A DNA stretch of 64,000 nt from Undaria pinnatifida. Taxonomy: Eukaryota > Sar > Phaeophyceae > Laminariales > Alariaceae. The notes beneath the pieces are model-generated. The model did not search any database, was not told the DNA's origin, and worked only from the letters and a program-made list of their open reading frames with translations. A program made the translations under genes and the position numbers. Positions 1-11,215 of this stretch are shown here, one piece after another (position 1 is the stretch's first letter; the number at the start of each line of letters is the position of its first letter). The stretch is taken from assembly GCA_012845835.1 (NCBI GenBank), contig JABAKD010000016.1, positions 9,500,121 through 9,564,120 on the forward strand, given 5' to 3'.

Positions 1-900
1 GGGTAGTCCCGCCCTCCTCCCCCTCCTCCTCCTCCCCGGTGTCGTGCACGTTTCGAATTTCGTTCTTCCATAGCCGTGAGTCTTTCTCCCCGAGATGGAC
101 TTGAAAAAGTAGCAACGCCGAGAGATGCGGTGGCGGGATTTGATGATTTTGGTAAAAAAATGGCGCTAGCTTTCCAATCTACCCGTGGAAGCTTTTTGTA
201 TAGGGATACGGGGACGGAAATAGCCGAAAACCGAAAAGCCCCCAATTGCTGGAAAATTCGTTGGTTGAGACGTGGGACTGCGCGATGAAGATACAAGATT
301 TTGAGCTCCCATTCCATGACAGCTCTTTCTTCCGCGCAACACGACAACCTATGTATTATGCAGACATCTATCCACTCACCGATCACACACAGAAGTCTCT
401 GGAATGCCACCCCGCGAGTGAAGTCATCCCACTACTACGAGTAGGCCTTGGGAGCTCTGCGACCGATCTGCGATTGCTTTCCGACAACGGCGGCTCCGGT
501 AAGCCTAATAATAGCCTATGTATCATATACGGTATGCTCGGATGCTGCTGCTGTTGTTCGCGTCAGCAGAAGAACCTTGCATATTTGACCGACGGATAGT
601 ATAACAGAGCGGCAGGTATTCTGGTACCTATGCTACAATACTAGACTAGGCTATTTTTCATTTTCAGTGTTGTAATATTTAGGTCTAGTCTGTTGTAGCA
701 GAAGAGAGATCACTTCGGAGCAGCAGCGATCGACGTCCACCGCATGTTCCATCATGATGACTCGTGACAGCACAAAAACCCAACATCAGGCCTGGACTGG
801 ACCTCCGCTGGCCTGCTGCACAGGGAGTACACAGGAACTTACGTACCAACCCCCGGTAGACCCAAGTAGCCCACTCCAAAAGCTAACTCACACCATAACA
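1..900. other. no recognised gene
   Basis: The first 60 bases are pyrimidine-rich. The rest holds only short open frames with no recognisable domain, repeat copy or splice pattern. I see nothing I can support here. Confidence 0.5.
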
Positions 901-904
901 CTTA

Positions 905-1215
905 TTGTTTCATGCAAGCCGAATTCTACAGATATATGTCTGGTTTTGTCCCCCTCAATGCGGGTTATCAGTTTCCGTGCGCAGAACAAGGCTGAACGTC
1001 TTAGTCCCTCCTGTTTACCCTGGCATTAACAGGGGAGTCACCGATCTGTATCCTTCACTCGAGGGTACACACACCGTAACATGCGCGATCGAAGTATCAC
1101 ACACACGCAGCTTGCAAAAAGCTGAGTTGTGATCAATCAAAAATCACTTTTGGTCGATCTATCTCATTCACAGCTGAAATGAGAAGTGGAATTTTTCATT
1201 TTTTCAAACATTCCC
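905..1215 (-). repeat. Rep-A fragment (diverged)
   Basis: The sequence follows the same order of blocks as the long Rep-A copy near 50.1-50.36 kb: a stretch on GTCCCCCTC, then CACCGATCTGTATCC, then GCGCGATCGAAGTATCACACAC and a block ending in an ACAGCTG box. It is clearly diverged and has lost the clean inverted-repeat end. It is not coding. Confidence 0.6.
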
Positions 1216-2400
1216 AAATGACAGCTGATCTGTCGGCTGATTAGACTAATAAAATACCTTATGGTAGCAGTGTAGTGTATAGCAGTATTGTAGTACCAGA
1301 GTAGTAGCACTGCAACAACAACAGCAGTAGTGAGTATAGACAGGGGAGGCTGGGGTCCCCCACTCAGTATTTAGGCGAGGCATCCCCCGACAGAAAAGGC
1401 GGTCAAAATGACGCGACTATTATAGAGAGCAGTATGCACTCATATAACAACCTGTCGAATGAAAATATAAAAAGGCGGGTTCTCCCGAGGTTCTCCCAGT
1501 AACGCGGTGGCACTGCTCGCGAACACCACCGCCTTGCTTTCACTGGGGGACTGGGAAACCTCTATCTACTCATACTTCGTACTCTGTATGCGGTGTCGAC
1601 CCCTCCGGTACCTTCAGCCTTAAAGTACGTGAAAAAATGCCGAACTTGAGCGACAATGAAACTACCAGGGCGTCGGCCACAGGGGAAGAGTAAGCCATAT
1701 ATAAGATAGGCTTCTGGAGGTAGGGTTGTGCCCGACGGGCCACGAAAGGAGGAGCGCGGCATATGCGCTCAGTAAGAAGGCTCACAATTAAGATCCACTC
1801 ATCACACGCTTGAAGCTTTTGTAGGTCGCGACGCAGCAGTAGTAGCAGCAAGCAGCTGTTTTCAAGGTTCCAAGAGGGGTATAACAAAATATATATGGTT
1901 CCAGGTATACAGCGGTTCACTCAGTAGTACACATCCTCCTCCTGATAATTAATAACAACGACGTGACGACTTCTGCACTGCTGACCATCTGTGGCAGTTT
2001 TCTTTCAACGGGGTATTGCACGGCGACCACAGAGCTGATCTTTCTAGGGTGAAGAATCAGTACGGACACTGGGTGTGCTGGATGTCGACGAGTAGAAGAA
2101 CGGTTTAATGTGAAGAACACACACACACACACGGCAGATAGGCGGTGAGTGCGGTGCGGTGGTATACAGACTCGTTATGATGCTGATTGTTGTTGCTGTT
2201 CTCACATTAAGTTGTATCGTCTACTGTAGTACCACAGGTATTATTTGACTGTCTACCTACTGAATGAAATGCATACATACACGCATGAAACAAGCCCCCC
2301 ACCCCGCGCATTGACGGTCGAGCGTTGTTTGAGAGTTGAGTACCGGGTACGTGTTAATATAAACAGGATTATTATTATTAATTTACTTATTCTCACACTC
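1216..2400. other. no recognised gene
   Basis: Mixed sequence with a few CAG/TAG-rich patches (1265-1335) and a short (AC)n run at 2117-2132. No domain, RNA gene or repeat copy is recognised. Confidence 0.4.
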
Positions 2401-2404
2401 TTGT

Positions 2405-2690
2405 ACTTTCCAGCTTCTTCTGGACAAGCCGTGATCACAGGTGTCGTCCAAATCTTCCCCCCGGTTCTTGCCTTCAATTTTTATTGCGCTTAGGGTTCAG
2501 CAATCCCACTGCTCGTCGATTTCGAGTGTTGCTATCTCGCGCTATCGCGCTTTCCGCAAGTCAATTTGTGCACAAGAAAATTTCCCAACAAATTCATACG
2601 AGTACGCACTACTCGGCGGGGCTCGAACTCACGAAACTGACCTATACCAGGCTCAAGGATAACCTGATACGCCACCGGGGCGACCGGTAT
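2405..2690 (-). repeat. tRNA-derived SINE, copy 1
   Basis: A second copy of about 285 bp lies at 29401-29687, alignable along its whole length. Read on the minus strand, the head (about 2690 down to 2610) looks tRNA-like. It has an A-box-like GGTGGCGTATCAGGTTA and a B-box-like GAGTTCGAGCCC at Pol III spacing, followed by a non-tRNA body. This layout is that of a tRNA-derived SINE. The open frames across it on both strands are incidental. Confidence 0.7.
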
Positions 2691-3084
2691 CATGGCGCAT
2701 GCCGTCTTTTTGCTGGGCTGTCCATCGCACCGGTACCAGCACATGCTATTAGTAACAGCAGCAAAGCAGTCGGTGTGACGCTCGATCGGACATCGGTTGT
2801 TTATTTTGCCACCGACATCGTGCGCCTACTACTACTGAAGTACCACCCCGACTCGGTGAGTGGGCTCGTAGTATGCGGTACTTGCACTATAACCTCTTCG
2901 GACGGCCCAGCACCAGCACCGCCGTATCTTTCCCGCAGAATGCATTTTCTCCGCGGCGCTCTGATGCTTCAGCGGATAAAAGTAGCAGTAGCAACACAGA
3001 AGCAAGAAAAGCAACCATCGGCCATCAGCAAAAAAACGTAAGTAAAGTCAAAGTCGCGTAGCTCATGTTGCATATATTCGCATT

Positions 3085-5270
3085 TCATTTATCGAAGATT
3101 TCGTCGAAACTCGTATTTGCAAGCTGTGGGTGATACTCCGATCGCGCGTATTGCTGGATGTGTGTCCTCATGAAGAATACGATAGGTCGGCGACTCTCCT
3201 TGGAATTACAAGAAGTGTAGCTTGTACCAGGGTCAACAGGGTGATTAACCCATCTATCTGTGCGCGGCAACTACAAAAACCCGTTTTTGAGGGGGACAAG
3301 ATCTGACAGCTGTCAGAAGGAAATGCATCAGTTAATCAAGCACATATCCTGTAAGTCGAATAACTGGTGAGGGGAGGGCGGAGTTAAAAATCAACATAGA
3401 GTCTAGACTATACAAGCATTATAAAAACCAAAATACACTCCATCCAGCTGTGAGATTGAAGATTGTGTCGAAACTCATCTTTGCAAGCTGTGTGTGATAC
3501 TCCAAGATTTCGCGCGTATTACTGGGTGTGTCTTCATTAAGTATATAGGTCGGCGACTCCCCTTGGAACTACGGTGTAGCTTGTACCAGAGGGTCAACAA
3601 GGTGATGTTAGTCAGTCTCTGTAATATATATCGATCGGAGTATCACACACAGCTTGCAAAGATGAGTTTCGACAAAATACTCGATCTCACAGCTGGAGTG
3701 TATTTTCATTTTTCATAATATAGTCTAGTCTAGTCAATATAAATAAGAATACACTCCAGGAATGAGATCGAAGATTTCGTCGAAACTCATCTACCAGGTA
3801 TCTTTTTTGCAAGCTGTGTGTGATACTCCGATCGTGCGTGTTACTGAGTGTGGGTGTGTCCTCAACGAGGATATAGGTCGGCGACTCCCCTTGGAACTAC
3901 AGTGTTGTGTAGCTTGTACCAGGGTCGACAGGGTGATGTTAGTTAGTCGGCGCGGAAACTATAAAACCCGTTTATAGACTAAATATATTATATATGCGCG
4001 ATCGGAGTATCACACACAGCTTGCAAAGATGAGTTTCGACGAAATCTTCGATCTCACAGCTGGAGTGTATTTTAATTTTTATAATATTATATACTGGAGT
4101 ATTATAAAAACACACTCCATCCAGCTGTGAGATCGAATATTTTGTCGAAACTCATATTTGCAAGCTGTGTGAGATACTCCAATCGCGCGTATTACTGGGT
4201 GTGTGTCCTCATTATGGATATAGGTCGGTGACTCCCCTTGGAACTACTGTGTAGCTTGTACTAGGGTCAACAGGGTGATGTTAGTCAGTCTGTGCGTGGA
4301 AACTATAAAAACCGTTTTAAGTTTTCAGGGGGACAAAATATTACAGCTGTGGAAGGAAATGCATCAGTTTATCAAGTGTATATATGCTGTTAGTCGTAAA
4401 ACCAGTAAGGAGAGGGCGGAGTGTTCGAAGGGTTGGGGGGGTGGGGTTCGGGGAAGGGGGTGGGCGGGGGGGGGGGGGAAGGGGATTTCCAACAGCTTTA
4501 GGTCGCATACTGTGGGCTTGCTACACACGTGGTGCTAGGTCTAGGCGATGGTTCGGGTGGTGGGTAAGGAGGGGGCGTTTGGGGGGGGGGGGCGAATTGA
4601 AGCTACGGCATGGATGGCTAAAATTATAATAAGGTGATATCAACTGCCTGATAGTGTTTATTACTCTGGCATATTTTGATTTTAGGTGGGGTGTTTGAAC
4701 AAGAGGGAGCGGGGGAAAAAAACAAAAGGGGGGGGGGGCGGATGAATTGGAGCTACGGCGTGGATAGCTATGAAGATAATCAGGTGATGTCAGCTGCCTG
4801 ATAGTGTTTCTTACTCTGGCAGAATTTGATTTTAGGTGGGGCGTTTGAACAAGAGGGATCGGGGGAGGGGACAGGCGGGACAATGTTAAGATACGGCCTC
4901 GAAAGGCCTGTAGGTATCCGAATTCGAGATCATTTGGATGGGTTTCGTATGATAAGGTTGGCGGTTTATATTCGGGGAAGTTAGGAATTAGATCGGAGGC
5001 ACGCGCCTCCGATCTCAGAAGCTATCCCGGGCTCTGGTGGAAACGAATAAAGCTACATCTCTACGAAGGAACGAAAGTGAGTACTCTCCGAGGACCTGCT
5101 CAATTGGCAGACCTGCAGGGGGCACTCTGTCCCCCACCTTTAATTTCACAACAACTCAATATGTGCGCGGAAACCAAAAATCCTTCAAGGGGACAAATAT
5201 ATACCAGCTGATATTTTACGCCAGTTTCGCAAGTTATTTGCACGTTTCGTCCGGAGGGCCGTGACTAACC
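3085..5270 (+). repeat. Rep-A cluster with long inverted termini
   Basis: Repeated units run between mirror-image ends. The left end contains CAGCTGTGAGATCGAAG then TCGAAACTCAT and a GATACTCC block. The right end is its reverse complement. Units 3430-3705 and 3751-4072 each have about 80 bp inverted termini around a shared core (GGCGACTCCCCTTGGAACTAC and GGTCAACAGGGTGATGTTAG). A third unit from about 4110 lacks the right terminus and runs into a G-rich body (4400-4880). The same body occurs reversed at 49.5-50.37 kb. The structure suggests non-autonomous DNA elements. Exact ends are uncertain because AT-rich flanks are conserved too. Confidence 0.7.
4884..5150 (+). mobile_element. solo LTR of TRIM-1
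   Basis: This is a single LTR related to the pair at 52850-53738, on the opposite strand. It starts TGTTAAGATACGG and ends TAATTTCACA. The flanks are ACAA at 4880-4883 and ACAA at 5151-5154, a 4 bp target-site duplication. It contains a TATA-like TTTATATT, the 24 bp palindrome around GGAGGCACGCGCCTCC, and AATAAAG as a likely poly(A) signal. It interrupts Rep-A; the paralogous uninterrupted site is near 49960-49980. A solo LTR implies LTR-LTR recombination after insertion. Confidence 0.9.
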
Positions 5271-5790
5271 GGGAGAGGTTGCCACGCTGTACTGACTCAG
5301 TCGCTTCGTACCGTATACTCATTAGCGTATCTTATGTGATGCCACCGACACAACAACCATGATCCTGCGATGCTGGTGATGCCCTATACGGCGACGTTCT
5401 GTGTTGGCGTATGTATATCCTGGCGCAGTGCGAATCTAATAAGAGCACCCTGTGGCAAGCCGAACCAGTAGGCGCTCACCTTTATTTGCTCTTATCTGTA
5501 AGCACCTGATATTGGGCTTGAAATGTCTCCCGACTCCTGATCTTTGGCGCTGATATTTCCATTCCATTCCTACAGCAGTAATTCAAGACATTTTGACCAT
5601 TTCCTGCTCGTTTCCTGCGCCGTCGAAGCAGACAACATTTTAACTTTTCTAGAATATACCAGGTATATATTTAATTGGAGTGTATTTTAATTTTTATAAT
5701 ATTTAATTTTGGTAATATATCTGGTACACGGCAGGACATGGCGATTCAGCCCGAGAATGCTCTGATGTCGGGCGCTCTTAAAATCGGGTT
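5271..5790. other. no recognised gene
   Basis: No domain or RNA gene is recognised. A short right-end fragment of Rep-A (GGAGTGTATTTTAATTTT) sits at 5676-5700. Confidence 0.4.
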
Positions 5791-5795
5791 ACCCA

Positions 5796-5918
5796 CTACT
5801 ACTACTACTACTACTATTACTACTACTACTACACTACCACACTATTCTACTACTGCTGCTGCTACTACTACCACTATTAGTAGTACTACACTATACTACT
5901 ACTGCTGCTGCTACTAAC
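5796..5918 (+). repeat. (CTA)n-rich microsatellite
   Basis: Imperfect ACT/CTA trinucleotide repeats broken by CTG steps. A cleaner (CTA)n run lies at 28525-28571. Confidence 0.9.
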
Positions 5919-7530
5919 ATACCAATAATATCGTTGTGTATGCCGCGCCGATCCAGGAACCAGTGCTCAGGGCAGAACGAACCGGACCGTCGTTTCGTCA
6001 CTCAGCCCTCGCCATCAGGGGGCACGAAAGGGGCCACATCGCCCAGGGGACGAGGCCGCTATTAGTATACCTGAAGAAACGCGACCTTAATAAGTAGTCG
6101 TGTGTGCATCCACTCCTCCATCCACCAGTCGGTTCAATCACCGACATATCATCTACACAGATAGATCTACAGGGCCATTTACATATATTTTCATATATAC
6201 TTTCATATTGGCCATTGACCACCTACTATTTCTATTTCTACCCGCTTGGGCACCTTCATCTTCGTCTTCACCACCACAAGAGCGTAAATAAGGCTGTGGA
6301 CATGGATCCTGTGCCGGCAATACCGATCAACCTCCCGTCAGGTGCGCGCTGCCACGACGTAGAACGTGCGTAAGGTCCAAAACGTAAGGTAAAGTATCCT
6401 GACGGTCAACACCGCTGCCGCCGCATTGTTTCCCGCGCGCAGTAGGGCACCCCCGCCAGTGCCTGTGTTATTGCTGGGATGCGTTCAGCGAGCAATGCAA
6501 TGGTATAAAAATTGGAATGCACTGCAGTTGTGAGATCGAAGATCAAGATTTCATCGAAACTCATCTTTGCAAGATGGATGACGTGTGTGTGATACCCCGA
6601 TCACGCGTTGTACTGTTGCTGTACATGGTGTGCGTCCCTCATTTTACCGGCATCGCTGAGTCGTCCGTTGACCGTTCGTTGCGTTTTGCAGACAATCGGA
6701 TCGATTGCGCGGCTTCTATGTTCTATGATATCCGGGGGTGATGAACACGCGTAAACACGTTCTACCGCTGCAGCATGCTGTTGTCGAAAATCAAAATGGT
6801 TGGGGTGCCCCCGACGTTGGTTGAATGACTTCATCTGCTCGGCTTCTATTAAATAGTTGCTGGCTGTGGCTGTTGAGCTTTTTTCTTCATTTTTCTCATG
6901 TCGTGCTTTTTTGGCCTTTTCGTTTTCCTGCTTCTTTCCTATCGTTTTTTTCCCACCTTTCTTTTCCTCCCCGTTGTTTCAAATATAGTCTTCTTCTGGT
7001 GTGCTGGCTTGCATCTATTTTGCCCGCGTGTTCATTTCGGCCCATTGCATGGCCAAATCACCTTGCCCTACGTTAGCAATGTGTATCCCTGCTGTCTCGT
7101 ACGAGTTTGTGGCCGAAGAAGTCGTCTTTCTGGGCCACGAAGAAGTCGCCACTCTAGGAGGCAATCAAGAACACACCGTACATGTATCGGATACGTACAA
7201 CATTTTCATTTTATTTTTTTTGTGGCGATTCGAAACTTCGAAATTGACCTTGTCACATCTTGCGGTCTATATGAACTGAATGTTTGATACGATACGTAGC
7301 CTGTGTCTTCTCTACCGAAAGATTCGATGAAAATCGTCGAGTAAAGGGGGAATGCTGAGAACCCTACGCATGACACATATAAGTGAAAAGGAGTACCGCC
7401 GTGGGGGGGGGAGGAGGGGCGACGCCTGTGACCACGGCTCGTCACCTGTGTTGCTTTGTTGCTTTGTGACAGATACATACGCACCCACAAAGCAAAAAAG
7501 CCATCCCACCGTTGTAGAGTACGCGTGCAG
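5919..7530. repeat. mostly unrecognised; Rep-A end fragment at 6510-6610
   Basis: At 6510-6610 a diverged Rep-A left terminus is visible (GTTGTGAGATCGAAG, then TCGAAACTCATCTTTGC, then GATACCCCGATCACGCG). The rest has no supported gene. The small frames at 6825-7290 are T-rich on the + strand and look incidental. Confidence 0.45.
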
Positions 7531-7760
7531 CATGAGTCCCTGAGGTCCTCACATGAGGAGCTCAATATCTCACCCGATACTACATTATTTGGAAGGCATT
7601 CGTTCGCACAACCTGACCAAGCTCCTATGCTTTCTTAGTCTTAAAACAATACGTACTCGTGAAAATACAACTAATACTTCACTCACCTTATGTGAGAAGC
7701 TCAATTGGCCAGGTATACCTTTTTTTGGCTCAAAAAGTGCAACCCCTACCGTGGGATGAC
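7531..7760 (+). repeat. Rep-C dispersed repeat, copy 1
   Basis: Shares ordered blocks with 63313-63551: GAGGAGCTCAATATCTCAC, GAAGGCATTCGTTC, CTCAATTGGCCAGGTATACC, and CAACCCCTACCGT at the end. Related copies lie at 18700-18960, 31012-31255, 41090-41306, 45243-45390 and 46440-46620, some on the other strand. No coding capacity is visible. Confidence 0.75.
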
Positions 7761-7993
7761 TCAAAAGAAAAATGCGGCATAACCTAAAACGACGTCAAAT
7801 ATTACACTTACTATTGAAACCGGGGTTTTGTCAAAAACAGCCCCGCACAATTCCCTGTGGGTCGTTCAGCGCTCTATCTATGCTATTTTCACCGCTGTGG
7901 CACCGTGTGCTCCTCGCGGAAACACCCGAAATAACTTAATGGCCAAGTCTTGAGATATTATTAGTATGATCTGTTGTTTGTTTCGCGTGTTTG

Positions 7994-8597
7994 TGTAGTT
8001 ATTGGTGGGGACACAGAGTGCCCCCTGCAGGTCTGCCAATTGAGCAGGTCCTCGGAGAGTACTCACTTTCTTTGCCTTCCCAGAGACGTCGTAGCTTTAT
8101 TCGATTCCACTAGAGCCCCGGATAACTTCTGAGATCGGAGGCACGTGCCTCCGATCCATTTCCTTACTTTCCCAAATATAAAACGCCAACCTTATCATAC
8201 GAAACCCATCCAAATGATCTCAAATTCGGATAATTACAGTCCTTTCGAGGCCGTATCTTAACGCTAGCCCACCCTGATAAGTCGCATATGCAGAAATATG
8301 GGAGATTCGGGGAAACTCCTTTTCCACGAACTAGACCATGAGTCGAAGATGCGGCTCCTCAAAACCCACTCCCACACCTCTAACGGTCTGGCTATGGATC
8401 CAGGAACACGCGAAGATAAGCAGTTGGAAGAAACGCAGACCCTACAGCAAGGCAAAAGTCACCCACCAAGAACCTGCCGCTTGCCGCCGGTGTGGCGGGG
8501 GGGGCAGAAAAGGCTCTAGAACCTGCCGCATGTCGCCGGTGTGGCGGGGGGTGGCAGAAAAGGCTCTACGGCAAACCAACCACAGATAAGGTACTAT
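7994..8597 (-). mobile_element. TRIM-1, truncated copy
   Basis: On the minus strand this holds the 3' LTR (7994-8263) and most of the internal region (8264-8597) of TRIM-1, diverged from the complete element at 52850. The second LTR and the tRNA-complementary primer site are missing. The LTR keeps the GGAGGC/GCCTCC hairpin with a different loop. The internal part carries a local duplication of about 50 bp around GGCAGAAAAGGCTCT (8471-8570). A 63-codon open frame on the minus strand is shared with the complete copy, but most differences change residues, so it is probably not under selection. Confidence 0.8.
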
Positions 8598-9073
8598 GGC
8601 GAGGCGATGGGTTATGGTGGCTTGGAAAATCAGCGCGAGCACTACCGAGGACAAGGTATACCTGGTCCGCTTTCTGGACGACCCGGGACCGATTAAACCT
8701 CCGCTTCTCCCGGCGCGCTACACAACTTCGACGGGAGCCGTACGAGGCTCTTGGTACCTGCAAGTTCACATCGCCAGTGCGTTTCCTCGTGGATCCAACG
8801 TAACGTAGATGAATCTCGAGGCGCGGTCGTGGCCAGTTGACTTTCAAGCCGCCACCGCTCCTCAATAGTTCTTCATTTTTTGGAGTTATGAGGTTTAAGT
8901 CTTTGTCTTTGGGTTGTTCGTAGTGTCCTGAGAGTCTTCGTCGTCGGTTTTTGGGGCGGTTCTTCCCATTTTTTTTTATTCTTGTCCTGCCGAACCCCTT
9001 GCTTAGTGCCGGGCCAGGCTTCGGGTAAAACGCTGCTATCTGAGACGCAGGGCTCTCGCTTTTTCGTCATTGT

Positions 9074-10430
9074 TCAATTTCGCCCTGCCGACGCCCTCCT
9101 CAGCCCAGAGACGGGAGACGACCAGGGTACCCTGTCACAGCGCATGAGTATATCAGTCACTGCAAACCGAACCGAACGCGTGAGTTGCTGTGTGCCGTCA
9201 GACTTGTTCGAAGAGGCGGGGAACGGTAGCACAGAAATGCGTGATACGTCCTTGTAGGAGAGCTTAACACAGTCACGCCTAACCGAGTCATCAAGCGTGG
9301 ATTTGGCTAGTGCCGCGGCGATAGCAAGTTCGGCGGTACGATCGCGGGCCAAATCCGAAGAAACAGGCTTGGTGCGGTCACCCGACACAGTCAGTTTGCT
9401 CAGCCGTTCAGCGGAGGAGGCAATATCCACCAGGGAGGGAGTTACTTTCCTCTTGCCGGCTACCACTGTCACCTCGCCGTGGTCCGTGTTCGAGCTCGAA
9501 GACGAGCGGGAGGAGGTTGACGAGCCGTCCCACGCTGAAAGCCCTTGTGCGCTGTTTCGCCGTCCTCCGGTGCCTCTTCCCGAGCTGCGACCGCCGCTCC
9601 GGTTGGTTCGGGCCTGGTTGCTCCCTTGGCGGCGCTGTGGGCCACCACCAGTACCCGACGCTCCCCCCGCGCTTCCACCACCGTTGCCACCCCCGCGGTG
9701 GTTGTGGTGGCCACCACGCCCACCATTTTCCCCGTTTCCCCCAGTCTGGCCGCCACCATCCCCGGAGTTACCACCTCACCGGTTGCGGTCCCCCCGATCG
9801 CGGCTGCCACCGCGCTGCTTTTTGGTGGAGCGCCTTCCTTCCAGCGCTTCCTTTGGAGTCGGCCACAGGACTGGGTCAGGGGCGTCGTCGTGGGCCAATC
9901 TTAAGGCTTTGACCAAGGCGAGGGTAGGTGTTCGCCTCATCTGCCCGAAGGCGGACGAGTTGTCGCGGCGAGCCCAGACTGCTCCGACCGAAAGGTCTTC
10001 CGCCTTGAACGACGACCGTCGCTCTGACGTTAGGAGGGCCGTGGCCGCTGCTACCACCGCCTCCGCCAGATGCGCCGATAACTCAACCCTCGGCGTGATA
10101 GCCATGTACTGAATGCTGCCAGACATGAAAGCGTCGTGCCCGGGTCGTGTCTCTTGGGAGGCAACACCCAGCGGGTTCACCGGGGAACGGGTAGCTCTCG
10201 CCGGAATCCATGTAGCTGAGAGGGCAATGGCTTGGCGTGCCCTCTCTATCGCGCGGAACGCCTCGCGAGCAGCGGCCCTCGCCTGGTCGAGGGCTTGATC
10301 CTCGCGGCGTCGACGTTCGTCATCGAGCCGTCTGCGTTCCTCTCGACTAAGCAAGGTTGCGTTGGCTTCGTCGAGAGGAACGCAGACGGCTCGATGACGA
10401 ACGTCGACGCCGCGAGGATGAAGCCCTCGA
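9074..10430 (-). pseudogene. Gag-like protein of an LTR retrotransposon, one premature stop
   Basis: Reading down from the palindrome centre, the frame encodes an Arg/Glu-rich, likely coiled-coil stretch (around REERRRLDDERRRRED), a helical region, then a Gly/Arg/Asn-rich segment (about 9780-9560) typical of nucleic-acid-binding Gag tails. A Ser/Thr-rich part follows and the frame closes at 9074. The same frame continues across a single TGA in the reading NR-stop-GGNS near 9777-9782, so one base change, perhaps CGA to TGA, broke an otherwise continuous frame. No zinc knuckle is visible. The Gag assignment rests on composition and on the linked RT/RNase H, not on a clear Gag domain. Confidence 0.6.
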
Positions 10431-10795
10431 CCAGGCGAGGGCCGCTGCTCGCGAGGCGTCCCGCGCGATATAGAGGGCACGCCAAGCCATTGCCCTCTCA
10501 GCTACATGGACTCCGGCGAGAGCTACCCGTTCCACGGTGCGCCCACTGGATGTTGCCTCCCAAGAGACACGACCCGGGTACGACGCTTTCATGTCTGGCA
10601 GCATTCAGTACATGGCTATCACGCCGAGGGTTGAGTTATCGGCGCATCTGGCGGAGGCGGTGGTAGCAGCGGCCACGGCCCTCCTAACGTCAGAGCGACG
10701 GTCGTCGTTCAAGGCGGAAGACCTTTCGGTCGGAGCAGTCTGGGCCCGCCGCGACAACTCGTCCGCCTTCGGGCAGATGAGGCGAGCACCTACCC
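9922..10795. repeat. near-perfect palindrome, 426 bp arms
   Basis: The left arm 9922-10347 is the reverse complement of the right arm 10370-10795, with roughly a dozen mismatches that I counted by eye. The spacer is 22 bp (10348-10369). The arms hold the Gag-like sequence, so it reads out in both directions from the centre. The right arm ends abruptly against the RNase H segment. This is either a real inverted duplication or an assembly fold-back. Confidence 0.9.
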
Positions 10796-11208
10796 GCCAT
10801 CTCTGGACTCGGGCGTTGTGGTTCCCCACTTTGCCTATGCTTTCCAGAGCCTTGTGGTCTGAGAATATTCGGAACTTGGTGCCCCAAAGGTAGCCGCGGA
10901 GGCGCTTGAGAGCCCAGACGATGCTGCCAACCTCCAAATCGAGAGGAGTCCAATGCCTTTCCGAGTCGAGCGTAGCTCGGCTGATGTACGCGATGGGTTT
11001 TATGGAGCCGTCCGTCTGCTCCTGTTCGAGAGCGGCTCCGAACCCGTCGATGCAGGCATCGCAGTACACGTGAAACGGGCGTGTGCCGTCGGCGACGGCG
11101 TCCCAATCAGGGAAACGAGAACCGACGGGATCGTGAGCTCCGCCAAGATTTCTCTCACCAACTTTTCCATAGCAGGCGTGGAGGCAAACTTTACCCCCTT
11201 CCGACCCG
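10796..11208 (-). pseudogene. Ty3/gypsy RNase H domain (displaced)
   Basis: The minus-strand frame shows the classic Ty3/gypsy RNase H order: FHVYCDACIDGFGAAL (first Asp), PIAYISR, a TPLDLEVGSIVWAL helix (catalytic Glu), and FRIFSDHKALE (Asp). It ends at NARVQRW exactly where the palindrome arm begins. Upstream the frame slips by one base between the RT-RNase H connection and the PDWD segment, so it is broken. RNase H should follow RT on the same strand, but RT lies on the + strand from 11216. The connection starts at a TTCGGAAGG sequence that also ends the RT piece, which marks the inversion breakpoint. Confidence 0.9.
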
Positions 11209-11215
11209 GTATCGC

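Noticed and set aside
8264-8455. 63-codon frame shared by two TRIM-1 copies as a real gene
   Set aside because: No ATG in the frame and most differences between copies change residues; it is probably carried along by the repeat.
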